This document shows positions 6,664-16,013 of a DNA stretch of 37,644 nucleotides, piece by piece; the stretch's first letter is position 1, and each line of letters opens with the position of its first letter. Origin of the DNA: an uncultured Clostridium sp. Lineage in GTDB: Bacteria; Bacillota; Clostridia; Oscillospirales; Ruminococcaceae. The notes beneath the pieces were generated by a model. It saw only the letters and a program-made list of their open reading frames with translations. It had not been told where the DNA came from and did not search any database. The translations under genes and the position numbers were made by a program. Location: positions 1 to 37,644 of the forward strand of contig CABUDL010000010.1 in the NCBI GenBank assembly GCA_902490335.1, written 5' to 3'.

Positions 6664-8733
6664 ATGGATTTAACCATCCTCGCTCCGATTGGAGCAGTCC
6701 TGGCTCTGCTCTTTGCTGTTCTTCAGGCAAAGAAGGTCATGAAAGAGGACGAGGGCACTGACCTGATGAAGTCCCTGTCCCAGAAAATCCGTACCGGTGC
6801 AGACGCTTACTTGAAAAGACAGTACAAGAGCGTAGCTGTTGTATTCGTTGTTCTGGTAGCTATCTTCACCGTCCTGGCTATCTTTGGTCAGGTCAACAAA
6901 TTCGTGCCGGTTGCATTCGTAACAGGCGGTGTATTCTCCGCTCTGTCCGGTTACTTCGGTATGAAAATTGCTACCGCAGCAAACGCAAGAACTGCAAACG
7001 CTGCTCACCACAGCCTGAACAAAGGTCTGAAGGTAGCATTCTCCGCAGGCTCCGTTATGGGCTTCACCGTAGTTGGTCTGGGTCTGCTGGACACCTCCAT
7101 CTGGTTCTACATTCTGAAGATGGTTTACGGCGACAACGCACAGGCAATCGCTTCTGCACTGGTTACCTTCGGTATGGGTGCTTCCACCATGGCTCTGTTT
7201 GCTCGTGTAGGCGGCGGTATCTTCACCAAAGCCGCTGACGTAGGCGCTGACCTGGTTGGTAAAGTAGAAGCAGGCATCCCGGAAGATGACCCGAGAAACC
7301 CTGCTGTTATCGCTGACAACGTAGGCGACAACGTTGGTGACGTTGCTGGTATGGGCGCTGACCTGTACGAGTCCTACTCCGGCGCAAGACTGTCCTCCAT
7401 GGCTCTGGGTGTATCCGCAGGTCTTGGCTTCAAGGGCATGATGATCCCAATGGCACTGTGCGCTCTGGGTATCTTCGCTTCCATCATCGGTTCTTTCTTT
7501 GTAAAGACCGAAGAAGGCGCAGACCAGAAGAAGCTGCTGGGCTCCCTGAGAAAAGGTACCTACATCAGCTCTGCACTGGTTGTAATCGCTGCATTTGTTC
7601 TGGTTAAATTTGCAGGTCTGGGAATGGGTCTGTTCTTTGCTATCATTTCCGGTCTGCTGGCAGGCGTACTCATCGGTTACTTCACCGAGTACTACACCTC
7701 CGACTCCTACAAACCAACCCAGAAACTGGCAGAAACCTCTCAGACAGGTTCTGCAACCCTGATCATCGGCGGTCTGGGTCTGGGCATGAGATCCACTGCA
7801 ATCCCTGCTGTTATCGTTGGTATTGCTGTACTGGTCAGCTACTTTGTTTCCGGCGGTGCAGAAAGCTTCAACATGGGTCTGTACGGTATCTCCCTGGCAG
7901 CAGTAGGTATGCTGTCCACCCTAGGTATCACTCTGGCAACCGACGCTTACGGTCCTGTTGCAGATAACGCTGGCGGTATCGCTGAGATGGCAGGTCTGGG
8001 TGAAGAGGTTCGTAAGAGAACCGACGCTCTGGACTCCCTGGGCAACACCACCGCTGCAACCGGTAAAGGCTTTGCAATCGGTTCCGCTGCTCTGACCGCT
8101 CTGGCTCTGGTTGCTTCCTACATCGACCAGGTTAAACTGATCGCTCCTGACTACAATTTCGACCTGTCTGTTATGAACCCACCGGTTCTGATCGGTCTGC
8201 TCATCGGCGCTATGCTGCCATTCGTATTCGCAGCTCTCACCATGGAGTCTGTTGGACGTGCTGCACAGAGCATCGTTGTTGAAGTTCGTAGACAGTTCAA
8301 ATCCATCCCAGGTCTGATGGAAGGCAAAGCTGAGCCGGATTACAGAAGCTGTGTAGACCTCTGCACCAAATCCGCTCTGCACGAGATGGTTCTGCCTGCA
8401 ATCCTGGCAATCGTTGTTCCTGTTATCGTTGGTCTGCTCATGGGCGTAGTCGGTGTTACCGGTATGCTGGCAGGCGCAACCGTTTCCGGTTTCGTTCTGG
8501 CAATCATGATGTCCAACTCCGGCGGTGCTTGGGACAATGCGAAGAAATACATCGAGGCAGATCACCTGGGCGGCAAAGGTTCTGACAACCACAAAGCTGC
8601 TGTTGTTGGCGACACCGTTGGTGACCCATTCAAGGATACCTCCGGTCCTGCAATCAACATCCTCATCAAACTGCTGTCGATGGTTTCCATCGTATTCGCA
8701 ACCGTTGTTGCAAACTTCTCTTTGATCAAATAG
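6664..8733 (+). CDS. hppA: K+-stimulated membrane pyrophosphatase (ion pump)
   Basis: A 689-residue polytopic membrane protein that couples pyrophosphate hydrolysis to outward pumping of H+ or Na+. The signature DVGADLVGKVE starts at Asp192, followed by IPEDDPRNPAVIADNVGDNVGD; a second acidic site near the C-terminus is DTVGDPFKDTSGPAINILIKL. GNTTAATGKGFA (460-471) has Ala464 and Gly467 where K+-independent enzymes have Lys and Thr, so this one should need K+. Whether it pumps H+ or Na+ cannot be decided by eye. I start it at the ATG at 6664 after AGAAGGGA; the frame is open further upstream through the leader hairpin. Codon use is very biased (GGT, CTG, GCT), as for abundant proteins. Confidence 0.95.
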   Translation: MDLTILAPIGAVLALLFAVLQAKKVMKEDEGTDLMKSLSQKIRTGADAYLKRQYKSVAVVFVVLVAIFTVLAIFGQVNKFVPVAFVTGGVFSALSGYFGMKIATAANARTANAAHHSLNKGLKVAFSAGSVMGFTVVGLGLLDTSIWFYILKMVYGDNAQAIASALVTFGMGASTMALFARVGGGIFTKAADVGADLVGKVEAGIPEDDPRNPAVIADNVGDNVGDVAGMGADLYESYSGARLSSMALGVSAGLGFKGMMIPMALCALGIFASIIGSFFVKTEEGADQKKLLGSLRKGTYISSALVVIAAFVLVKFAGLGMGLFFAIISGLLAGVLIGYFTEYYTSDSYKPTQKLAETSQTGSATLIIGGLGLGMRSTAIPAVIVGIAVLVSYFVSGGAESFNMGLYGISLAAVGMLSTLGITLATDAYGPVADNAGGIAEMAGLGEEVRKRTDALDSLGNTTAATGKGFAIGSAALTALALVASYIDQVKLIAPDYNFDLSVMNPPVLIGLLIGAMLPFVFAALTMESVGRAAQSIVVEVRRQFKSIPGLMEGKAEPDYRSCVDLCTKSALHEMVLPAILAIVVPVIVGLLMGVVGVTGMLAGATVSGFVLAIMMSNSGGAWDNAKKYIEADHLGGKGSDNHKAAVVGDTVGDPFKDTSGPAINILIKLLSMVSIVFATVVANFSLIK

Positions 8734-8746
8734 TTTTTGATACAGA

Positions 8747-8783
8747 TAAAAACAGATGCACCTGTTGGTGCATCTGTTTTTTT
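8747..8783. terminator. Bidirectional terminator, hppA / enolase
   Basis: A long stem AAAAACAGATGCACC / GGTGCATCTGTTTTT with loop TGTT lies between convergent genes. T-runs fit termination on both strands. Confidence 0.9.
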
Positions 8784-8787
8784 GCGT

Positions 8788-10080
8788 TTAAAAAGGATTG
8801 TTAAAGGAGGCGCTGCCGCCCAGCTCCTCCTCGATGCGCAGTAGCTGGTTATATTTGGCGGTGCGTTCGCCGCGGCAGGGAGCACCCGCTTTGATCTGTC
8901 CGGCTCCGATGGCAACCGCGAGGTCGGCGATGCTGCTGTCCTCCGTTTCGCCGGAGCGATGGGACAGGATAACCCGATACCCGTTTTGCTGTGCCAGGCG
9001 GGCAGCCTCAATGGTCTGGCTGAGGGTGCCAATCTGGTTGGGCTTGATGAGCACCGCGTTGGCAGCCTTCATCCCAATCCCTTCGCGGATTCGCTGTGCA
9101 TCGGTGACAAACAGGTCGTCCCCCACCAGCTGTATGCGGCTGCCCAGACGATGGGTCAGCTGCACAAAGCCCTGCCAGTCATTTTCTCCGAGCGGGTCCT
9201 CCAGAGAACGGATGGGATATTTGGCACACAAGCCTTCCCAATAGGAAATCAGCTGGGAGGTGTTGTAGTACAGCTGAGATTTTGGCAGCAGATATTCCTG
9301 CTCACAACCCTGCGTTTGGGTACACCATTCGGAGGCGGCTGCATCCAGAGCCAGCACAAAGTCTTTTCCGGCAGAAAGGTTTGCCCGCTCGCCGGCTTCG
9401 GTCAGCAGCAGGAAGGCTTCCTCTTCGCCGCTCAGGCTCGGAGCAAACCCGCCCTCGTCCCCGACACCGCAGCCAAGTCCTTTTTCGCACAGCAGCTCCC
9501 CTAGGCGGTGGTGGATTCGGCTGCACCACTCGATTGCCTGGGAAATATTCTGAGCGCCCACCGGGATGACCATAAATTCCTGGATGTCCAGGTTGTTGGA
9601 GGCATGGACACCTCCGTTTAACAGGTTCATCATCGGCATGGGCAGGGTGTTGGACATCGCGCCGCCCAGATAACGGTAGAGCGGCAGATGGTAGGAGGAA
9701 GCCGACGCTTTGGCGCAGGCAAGCGACAAGGGCAGCAGCACATTGGAGGCAAGACCCTGTTCACCGTCGGGGTCAATCAACGAAAGCAGCCGCTGGTCGA
9801 TGGACTGCTGCTGGGAAACGGAGCATCCAATCAACGCAGGAGCTGCCAGGTGGTAGATTTGGTCGACTGCCTTTTGTACACCCTTGCCCAGATAGCGGGA
9901 AGGGTCATGGTCGCGCAGCTCTGCCCGCTCGTGTTTACCGGTGGAGGCACCGGAGGGAGCGCAGGCTCGTCCGAGGCTACCGTCGTTGAGGATGACGACC
10001 GCCTCCACGGTGGGATTTCCGCGGGAATCCAGAATTTCCCGGGCTTTGATGGATTGAATCTGGCGTTTGGTTTTGAACAT
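8788..10080 (-). CDS. eno: Enolase, divergent
   Basis: A 430-residue enolase that interconverts 2-phosphoglycerate and phosphoenolpyruvate. Catalytic residues are in place: Glu209 (GDEGG), metal ligands Asp246, Glu294 and Asp321, Lys346 (VLIKPNQ), His374-Arg375-Ser376 (SHRSGETED) and Lys397. The active-site loop SGASTGKHE is also kept. It is more divergent than a housekeeping clostridial enolase: the usual LGANA segment reads LASNVLLPLSL and HADN reads HASNN. It may be a second copy. I chose the ATG at 10080, where the family N-terminus begins and AAAGGATGG lies upstream, although the frame is open to 10155. No other glycolytic gene is adjacent. Confidence 0.9.
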   Translation of the reverse strand: MFKTKRQIQSIKAREILDSRGNPTVEAVVILNDGSLGRACAPSGASTGKHERAELRDHDPSRYLGKGVQKAVDQIYHLAAPALIGCSVSQQQSIDQRLLSLIDPDGEQGLASNVLLPLSLACAKASASSYHLPLYRYLGGAMSNTLPMPMMNLLNGGVHASNNLDIQEFMVIPVGAQNISQAIEWCSRIHHRLGELLCEKGLGCGVGDEGGFAPSLSGEEEAFLLLTEAGERANLSAGKDFVLALDAAASEWCTQTQGCEQEYLLPKSQLYYNTSQLISYWEGLCAKYPIRSLEDPLGENDWQGFVQLTHRLGSRIQLVGDDLFVTDAQRIREGIGMKAANAVLIKPNQIGTLSQTIEAARLAQQNGYRVILSHRSGETEDSSIADLAVAIGAGQIKAGAPCRGERTAKYNQLLRIEEELGGSASFNNPF

Positions 10081-10159
10081 GGGACCATCCTTTCGTTGTG
10101 CGATTGAAAATATTTGCAGAAGAAAATCAAGAGCTTTTGGAATTATTTTGCCCATGGGC

Positions 10160-10189
10160 TTGCTTTTTATGACATCCGTATTTTATAAT
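10160..10189 (+). promoter_or_regulatory. Possible promoter of the pdaA-like gene
   Basis: TTGCTT (10160-10165), 18 bp, TATAAT (10184-10189), about 100 nt upstream of the start. A second TATAAT lies at 10207-10212 without a clear -35. Confidence 0.4.
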
Positions 10190-10290
10190 GAGAAAAATGA
10201 CCGATGTATAATGATGGGCAAGGAAAGAAACAATAATCCAAAGCTACGCACAAGGACCGATTCGGTTTGAAAGAAAGGTTTGGTGAGTCG

Positions 10291-11343
10291 ATGAACAGGA
10301 TTTTTACAAAGAGGGTCCTTCCTCTTGTTTTAGCAGCAGGGCTTGTACTGGGACTGGGCGGATGTTCCCAGCGGTTGCCCGAACAGGGAGATATTCCCGA
10401 CAGCATTGATGGGCTTTCTGAGGGGATGCCGTCCTCCGAAGAACAGGAGGCGGTCCAGCCCGAGGCGAAGCAGGAGCAATCCGTGCAGGAGAACCAATCT
10501 TCGCAGCAAAGCGAGGAAGAAAAGACCCCGCCGCAGGACCAGCTGGCAGGAGAAAAGCCGGAGGACAAGCCACAGGAAGGAAAGCCAGAAGAAAAACCGG
10601 AAGATTTGCCGGAAAAGGAAGAGGAGAGCCAGCAGACGATTACGCCGGTCAACAGCGGGCTGGACACCACCAAGCTGGGATGGGGACCGGGTGGTCCGAC
10701 CGACGAAAAGAATCGCCCGAGCGGTGCGACCGCTTATCAGGAAAAGTATGGAAAGTACGATGCCGATTTTATCGCCGAGGACCAGATGAAGATTTATCTG
10801 ACCTTCGATGAAGGGTATGAAAACGGTTATACCGACGATATTCTGGATGTGCTTAAAGAAAAGCAGACACCCGCGGTGTTTTTTGTCACCCAGCCTTATG
10901 TAAAGGCGGAGCCGGAGCTGGTACAGCGGATGATCGACGAAGGACATATCGTCGGCAACCACAGCGTCAATCATCTTTCGATGCCGACCATCTCGATGGA
11001 GGACTGTCGCGCGGAGGTCATGGGTTTGCACGAGTATGTCAAAGAGAACTTTGGCTATGAGATGAATTTGTTCCGTTTCCCGATGGGAGAGTTTTCCGAG
11101 GCGGACCTGTCGCTGTTGCAGCAGCTGGGCTACCGCAGTGTATTTTGGAGTTTTGCTTACCGCGACTGGCTGGTGGACGAGCAACCCGACCCGCAGCAGG
11201 CAATCGAAACCATCGAATCCAAATGCCACCCGGGTGCCATCTACCTGCTGCACGCAGTTTCACAGACCAATGCACAGGTGTTAGGACAGGTGATTGATGA
11301 CCTGCGCGCACAGGGCTACACCTTCTGCGCCTATGGAGAATAA
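10291..11343 (+). CDS. PdaA-like polysaccharide deacetylase lipoprotein
   Basis: A 350-residue exported deacetylase. A lipoprotein signal ends at Cys25 (LGLGGC), then a Glu/Gln/Pro-rich linker (about 30-125) spans the wall, then a NodB domain. The metal and catalytic residues are Asp173 in TFDEGYENGYT and His224 and His228 in GNHSVNH. The TFDEGYENGYT motif, GEFSEADL, the region VFWSFAYRDW and the C-terminal HPGAIYLLHAVS match PdaA, which N-deacetylates muramic acid to make the muramic delta-lactam of spore cortex. The typical RPPRG is here FRFPMGEF. A TTG at 10267 opens the frame, but the ATG at 10291 starts the signal peptide. A role in sporulation is likely. Confidence 0.88.
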   Translation: MNRIFTKRVLPLVLAAGLVLGLGGCSQRLPEQGDIPDSIDGLSEGMPSSEEQEAVQPEAKQEQSVQENQSSQQSEEEKTPPQDQLAGEKPEDKPQEGKPEEKPEDLPEKEEESQQTITPVNSGLDTTKLGWGPGGPTDEKNRPSGATAYQEKYGKYDADFIAEDQMKIYLTFDEGYENGYTDDILDVLKEKQTPAVFFVTQPYVKAEPELVQRMIDEGHIVGNHSVNHLSMPTISMEDCRAEVMGLHEYVKENFGYEMNLFRFPMGEFSEADLSLLQQLGYRSVFWSFAYRDWLVDEQPDPQQAIETIESKCHPGAIYLLHAVSQTNAQVLGQVIDDLRAQGYTFCAYGE

Positions 11344-11347
11344 AGTA

Positions 11348-11385
11348 AAAAAGCAGCAGTCCTCCTAAAAGGACTGCTGCTTTTT
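11348..11385. terminator. Bidirectional terminator, pdaA-like / MATE
   Basis: An AGCAGCAGTCCT / AGGACTGCTGCT stem flanked by A-run and T-run sits between convergent genes. Confidence 0.9.
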
Positions 11386-11399
11386 CTGTATGGAAGATT

Positions 11400-12803
11400 T
11401 TATAGGGAAAGTTTATCTTCTTGGGTGATTTTAAGCTGTTCGAGCTGTTCCTGCTCGCGGGACATCTCCCGCAGAACGCTGATGGACAGCGGAACTGCCA
11501 GCAGAAAGCTGCAAAAGTCTGCAATCGGCTGGCTGAGCTGAACGCCTAAAATCCCTAAAAATCCGGGCAGGGTCAGGATAACGGGGACAAAGAACAGAAA
11601 CTGTCGGGACATCGCCAGCAGAGAAGCCTTGACCGTTTTGCCGATGGTTTGCAGCATCATGTTGGCAATGGTAATCCACCCGACCAGCGGGAAGGTCAGC
11701 GCTTGCAGGCGCAGCGCCTGTGAGCCGTATTCGATGACCAGCGGGTCGGTTTTGAGAAAGACGCCGATGAGGTTGGGGGAGAAAATCCAGCCGCACACCG
11801 CAGCGACCAGCAGAACCGAGGTGCAGAATTTGACGCAGAACCAAAAACCCTCCTGTACCCGTTTGAACAGCTTGGCGCCGTAGTTAAAACCGCACACCGG
11901 CTGAAAACCCTGTCCAAAGCCGATGACCACCGAGGCGGCAAACTGAGAGATGCGGGTCACGATGGACATGGCAGCGATGGCAGCGTCGCCATAAGGACCT
12001 GCCATCAGGTTCAGGCAGACGGTGGCAAAGCTGCCCAGTCCCTGCCGGAAAAGGGAAGGCGCACCGCCTTTGACGATGTTCTGGTAATATTTGAGCGAAG
12101 GAGAAAAATCCTTCAGGTTTAGCCTCAGGTTGCCGCCGCGGAAGGTGCCGGCAATCAGCAGACAAAAGCTGACGAACTGGCTGATGATGGTTGCCAGCGC
12201 TGCACCCGCAACCCCCATGTCCAGTACAAAGATGAACAGCGGGTCGAGTCCGATGTTGAGGACGGCGCCTGTGGTGATGCCAATCATTGAGTAAAAGGCG
12301 CTGCCCTGAAAACGAAGCTGGTTGTTGAGCACCAGAGAAGCGGTCATGTAGGGTGCGCCAATCAGAATGATGCGCATATATGAGCGGGCGTAAGGCAGGA
12401 TGGTTTCGGTGGAACCCATGATGCGCAGCAGCGGGTCGGTAAAAAGGAATCCGACGACCAAAATCCCCAAGCCGAGGACGAAGGCGCTGACGAAGCCGGT
12501 CGCAGACATCCTGGAAGCATCTTCAAAGTTGTGCGCACCCAGCTGACGGGAGATGTAGTTGCCCGAGCCGTGCCCGCAGAAGAAGCCGAAAGCCTGAATC
12601 ATTGCCATCAGCGGAAAGACGATTCCGACAGCGGCGGTGGCGCTGGTGTTGATTTTGCCGACGAAAAAGGTGTCCGCCATGTTGTAAAAGGATGTGACCA
12701 GCATACTGATGATGGTCGGGACTGCCAGCTCACCAATCAATCGGGGAATGGGGGTCTTGGTCATCCGTTCAAATTTTTGTTGTCTTTGTTCTTCTGCACC
12801 CAT
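11400..12803 (-). CDS. MATE family efflux transporter
   Basis: A 467-residue membrane protein of the multidrug and toxin extrusion family, usually Na+- or H+-driven antiporters that export cationic compounds. About twelve hydrophobic helices are visible, in two similar halves. Family marks include IPRLIGELAVPTIISMLVTSFYNMADTFFVG near the N-terminus, and QAFGFFCGHGSGNYISRQLGA and GFGQGFQPVCGFNYGAK in the two bundles. The ATG at 12803 follows GAGGAGG. The highly charged C-terminus (EMSREQEQLEQL) is cytosolic. It stands alone between convergent and divergent neighbours. Its substrate is not known. Confidence 0.93.
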   Translation of the reverse strand: MGAEEQRQQKFERMTKTPIPRLIGELAVPTIISMLVTSFYNMADTFFVGKINTSATAAVGIVFPLMAMIQAFGFFCGHGSGNYISRQLGAHNFEDASRMSATGFVSAFVLGLGILVVGFLFTDPLLRIMGSTETILPYARSYMRIILIGAPYMTASLVLNNQLRFQGSAFYSMIGITTGAVLNIGLDPLFIFVLDMGVAGAALATIISQFVSFCLLIAGTFRGGNLRLNLKDFSPSLKYYQNIVKGGAPSLFRQGLGSFATVCLNLMAGPYGDAAIAAMSIVTRISQFAASVVIGFGQGFQPVCGFNYGAKLFKRVQEGFWFCVKFCTSVLLVAAVCGWIFSPNLIGVFLKTDPLVIEYGSQALRLQALTFPLVGWITIANMMLQTIGKTVKASLLAMSRQFLFFVPVILTLPGFLGILGVQLSQPIADFCSFLLAVPLSISVLREMSREQEQLEQLKITQEDKLSL

Positions 12804-12938
12804 GCGAGTTCCTCCTCTGTATAGAGTTGATTTTTCTGTGTTTTATTATACACGAAAATAATTGCCCATGCAACAGTTTGTCGGGCAACTTTTTGATTGT
12901 AAATTTTTTGCTGACCTCTGTCGGATTTTGAAAAAGTG

Positions 12939-12947
12939 TGGTACAAT
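12939..12947 (+). promoter_or_regulatory. Extended -10 promoter of the 13048 lipoprotein
   Basis: TGGTACAAT is an extended -10 (TG-n-TACAAT). The surrounding AAAAAGTGTGGTACAATAG closely resembles the element at 13841-13855. Confidence 0.45.
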
Positions 12948-13047
12948 AGGGAAAAGGCTGCAACAAAAGGTGCAGAAAAAAGCACCTGTAAGATAGAAGC
13001 CGCAAGCAGCCTGGATAAAAGACCTTTGATTTACAGGAGGGAACACC

Positions 13048-13677
13048 ATGAAAAATAAGTGGATTGCATTACTGCTTTGTTTGAGCCTGCTGTTGAGCAT
13101 GACCGCCTGCCAAAGCAGAGAAAACCCTGCGCCGACACCGGACCAGCCGACAACATCCGACCAGCAGACACAGGACGAACAGCCGCAGCCGGATGAAAAC
13201 GAAGAAAAACCGGAGCAGCCGGAGGAAGAAGAAAAGACTGCCACACTGTACATCGGGATGGATGGCGAATTTGAAAGCTACCCGGTCGATTATACCGGAA
13301 AGCTGACACCGGACTGGCTGATTGAGCAGATCAGTGAGCTGACCGGCTGGAACCTTGATTTGGCAGAGCCGACCACCGGCGGCAAAGGCGGGATGACCGT
13401 TTGCTTTGCAGACACCAGCTCCATTGTGGTTGGACCTCCACAGGAGCAAAAGGAAGAATTTTTTGCTTATGATTCGGTTGGACTGTTGCAGATGATTCTC
13501 GACTCTGTCCAGCACACCCTGCAATATAACTTTGTAGACCCGCAGCAGGGCGACCCTTCCACACTGGACATCTATTTTACCATGGAGGGCAAGGACATCA
13601 CCCTGCCGGATGGCATCATCGTACCGTCCACCTCCCCTTATCAGGGAATTATGATTTCCGATAACAAGGAAGGATAA
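13048..13677 (+). CDS. Putative lipoprotein, possibly GerMN-like
   Basis: A 209-residue exported protein. The signal peptide ends in LSMTAC (lipid Cys21), followed by an acidic Pro/Gln/Glu linker to about residue 65. The globular part starts TATLYIGMDGEF and contains helix-forming segments and short strands (MTVCFADTSSIVVG; LLQMILDSVQHTLQ; DIYFTMEGKDI). This order is reminiscent of the GerMN domain seen in sporulation/germination proteins, but the match is weak and I give it as a guess. The ribosome binding site is GGAGGG. Its own promoter and terminator make it monocistronic. Confidence 0.7.
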   Translation: MKNKWIALLLCLSLLLSMTACQSRENPAPTPDQPTTSDQQTQDEQPQPDENEEKPEQPEEEEKTATLYIGMDGEFESYPVDYTGKLTPDWLIEQISELTGWNLDLAEPTTGGKGGMTVCFADTSSIVVGPPQEQKEEFFAYDSVGLLQMILDSVQHTLQYNFVDPQQGDPSTLDIYFTMEGKDITLPDGIIVPSTSPYQGIMISDNKEG

Positions 13678-13693
13678 ACCTTCTGTTCTTTAC

Positions 13694-13736
13694 AAAAAAT
13701 CAGCACAGCCCAGAAAATGGCTGTGCTGATTTTTTT
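13694..13736 (+). terminator. Terminator after the 13048 lipoprotein
   Basis: AAAATCAGCACAGCC pairs with GGCTGTGCTGATTTT, ending in a T-run. Confidence 0.92.
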
Positions 13737-13845
13737 GTATCCAGAAAGCCTTGGGCGTTTGTGCCTGCCGGAACGTTTGGGGAGAAAGAGCCTGTGCCGA
13801 AATTCTGCTCAATTTACAAAAATGAGTGAAAAAAAGGAAAAAGTA

Positions 13846-13854
13846 TGGTAAAAT
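13846..13854 (+). promoter_or_regulatory. Extended -10 promoter of the M42 operon
   Basis: TGGTAAAAT is preceded by AAAAAGTA. It lies 65 nt upstream of the first M42 gene; no good -35 is seen. Confidence 0.45.
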
Positions 13855-13919
13855 AGAAGATACGAGGAAAACACCGTCTGCCGCAGCAGGTGGTGCAAAA
13901 CAGGAAAGGAAGTGCTTTT

Positions 13920-14957
13920 ATGCAAACAATACAGACGCTCAGACAGCTGACACAGGTCGACGGTGTCGCAGGCGGAGAGGACCGCGCACTGGCAGTTGCC
14001 CAGGAAATATGTGAAAATCTGGGTGAATGCAGCCGCACCATCCAGAAGAGTCTGATCTGTCAGGTGATGCCGCCGCAGGAGGGACGTCCGCACCTGCTGC
14101 TGGATGCACACATCGACGAGATTGGTCTGACCGTCACCCACATCGAGGACAACGGATTTTTGCGGGTCGGACAGGCAGGCGGCGTAGACCGCAGACTGCT
14201 GATGGCATCACAGGTGATGGTACATACGGCACAGGGCGACCTGCCCGGCGTGGTGGGCAGCGTGCCTCCCCACATCCAGAGCGGAGAGAAGAAGAACCCG
14301 ACAGTGGATGAAATCTGGATTGACGTCGGTATGGACGGTCAGCAGGCAAAGGAAAAGATTGATTTGGGCAGCAAAATCAGTTTTGTCGGTCCTTTCACCG
14401 AGATGGCTGGCGGGCTGGTTTCCAGCAAAGCCTTCGATGACCGCTGCTGCTGCGTTGCCATCATCAAGGCAGCGGAACTGATTAAAAACTACTGGAAAGA
14501 AAACCACCTTGAGCCGATTGGTCTGACCGTTCTGCTCAGTGCGCAGGAAGAAACCGGCGGTCTGGGAGCCAGAACCGCAGCCTTTGCCCTGCATCCGACT
14601 CAGGCAATCGTAGTGGATGTCACCTTTGGCACCACACCGGAGATTGCAGACAAGCACGTTCCATCGGTTGGCAAAGGTCCTGCCATCGGAATGGGCGCCA
14701 TCCTCAGCCGCAGAATGTCCAAGGAGCTGATTGCGGCAGCCGAGGAGGAGAAGATTCCGTACCAGCTGGAGGTTATGAGCGGAGGACACACCGGCACCAA
14801 CGCAGATTCAATCGTTGTTGCACAGGACGGGGTGGAAAGCTGCTGCGTTTCGATTCCGCTGCGTTATATGCACACCCCAATCGAAACCATCTCGGTGGAT
14901 GATGTGGACAAGACCGCACAGCTGATTGCAGCTTATGCAAAACGCATCGTGAAATAA
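13920..14957 (+). CDS. M42 family metallopeptidase (first paralog)
   Basis: A 345-residue cytoplasmic di-metal aminopeptidase of family M42 (glutamyl aminopeptidase/FrvX/TET type), which forms large hollow complexes and trims peptides. Metal and catalytic motifs are in order: DAHIDEIG, KAFDDRCCC (usually K-A-x-D-D-R), AQEETGGLG (catalytic Glu plus ligand Glu), VVDVTFG and the final ligand in RYMHTP. The ATG at 13920 follows AAAGGAAG; the frame is open 30 nt further up without a site. It leads an operon with a second M42 gene 13 nt downstream, so the two may form one hetero-oligomer. Confidence 0.93.
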   Translation: MQTIQTLRQLTQVDGVAGGEDRALAVAQEICENLGECSRTIQKSLICQVMPPQEGRPHLLLDAHIDEIGLTVTHIEDNGFLRVGQAGGVDRRLLMASQVMVHTAQGDLPGVVGSVPPHIQSGEKKNPTVDEIWIDVGMDGQQAKEKIDLGSKISFVGPFTEMAGGLVSSKAFDDRCCCVAIIKAAELIKNYWKENHLEPIGLTVLLSAQEETGGLGARTAAFALHPTQAIVVDVTFGTTPEIADKHVPSVGKGPAIGMGAILSRRMSKELIAAAEEEKIPYQLEVMSGGHTGTNADSIVVAQDGVESCCVSIPLRYMHTPIETISVDDVDKTAQLIAAYAKRIVK

Positions 14958-14970
14958 GGAGGGAATCAGC

Positions 14971-15996
14971 ATGGAATTGACAAAACAGCTTGAACTGCTC
15001 AAACAGCTTTGTGAAATAGACGGCGTGTCCGGCGGAGAAGAAAAGGTGGCGGATTGGCTGAAAACCCATCTGCCGGAAGACTGCAAGGTGCGCACCGACG
15101 CACTGGGCAACCTGATTTGTGAGAAAAAGGGAAAACAGACCCCGAAAAATAAACTGCTGTTCTCGGCGCACATGGATGAGGTCGGCTTCATCATCACCTA
15201 TATCGAAGAGAGCGGTCTGCTGCGCTTTTCCTCGATGGGCGGCATTGACACCCGCGTGGTAGTCGGCAAACCGGTCCGTCTGGAAAGCGGTGCGCTGGGT
15301 GTTGTCGGAGCAAAACCGATTCATCTGCAAAGTGCTTCCGATCGGGAAACGGTGCTCAGCTACGACCAGCTGTACATCGACATCGGTGCGAAAAACCGAG
15401 AGGACGCGCTGCAATTTGCTCAGCCGGGCGATTTTGCAACCTTCCGTCCGAACTTTATTGAGATGGGAAGCTGCATCTGTGCAAAGGCACTGGACAACCG
15501 CATCGGCTGCCTGCTGCTGCTGGACCTGCTCTGTCAGCCGCTGGAATATGATTTGACCGTCGTCTTTTCTGCCAGAGAAGAGATTGGCGCTGCTGCCGGC
15601 GCCGCTGCTTTTGCCATTCAGCCGGACATCGCAGTAGCAGTCGATACTAACTGTGCAGCGGATGTTCCCGGCGTATCTGCGGGCAAGCAGGTTTGCGCTC
15701 TGGGCAAGGGTGCAGTCCTCAGCTTCCAGGACAAGGGTGCGTTCATGGACCGTGAACTGTTTGCTCTGGCTAAAAAGCTGTGCGAAGAAAAGGAAATCCC
15801 ATACCAGATTAAAAACCAGATTGTCGGTTCCACCGATACCGCTGCCATGTCCAAGGCAGGCAGCGGATGCAGGGTACTCACCGTTGCAGCGCCGGTTCGT
15901 TATGTCCATTCGCCATCGTCGATGTTTGACCCACGCGATTTGGAATCCTGCGCACGTCTGCTCAAGGAGCTGGTGGACGCTCTCGCGCAGCTGTAA
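14971..15996 (+). CDS. M42 family metallopeptidase (second paralog)
   Basis: A 341-residue paralog of the preceding gene. The same motifs occur: SAHMDEVG, KALDNRIG (Asn replaces the second Asp), SAREEIGAAAG (catalytic Glu-Glu), VAVDTNCA and RYVHSP. The glycine-rich loop after the Glu pair differs from the first copy (AAAGAAA against GLGARTA), so substrate preference may differ. The start has AAGGAGGGAATC just upstream. Gaps are 13 nt before and 17 nt after, so it is in one transcript with a GNAT and a PLP enzyme. Confidence 0.92.
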   Translation: MELTKQLELLKQLCEIDGVSGGEEKVADWLKTHLPEDCKVRTDALGNLICEKKGKQTPKNKLLFSAHMDEVGFIITYIEESGLLRFSSMGGIDTRVVVGKPVRLESGALGVVGAKPIHLQSASDRETVLSYDQLYIDIGAKNREDALQFAQPGDFATFRPNFIEMGSCICAKALDNRIGCLLLLDLLCQPLEYDLTVVFSAREEIGAAAGAAAFAIQPDIAVAVDTNCAADVPGVSAGKQVCALGKGAVLSFQDKGAFMDRELFALAKKLCEEKEIPYQIKNQIVGSTDTAAMSKAGSGCRVLTVAAPVRYVHSPSSMFDPRDLESCARLLKELVDALAQL

Positions 15997-16013
15997 GATA
16001 AAGGAGGAGAAGG

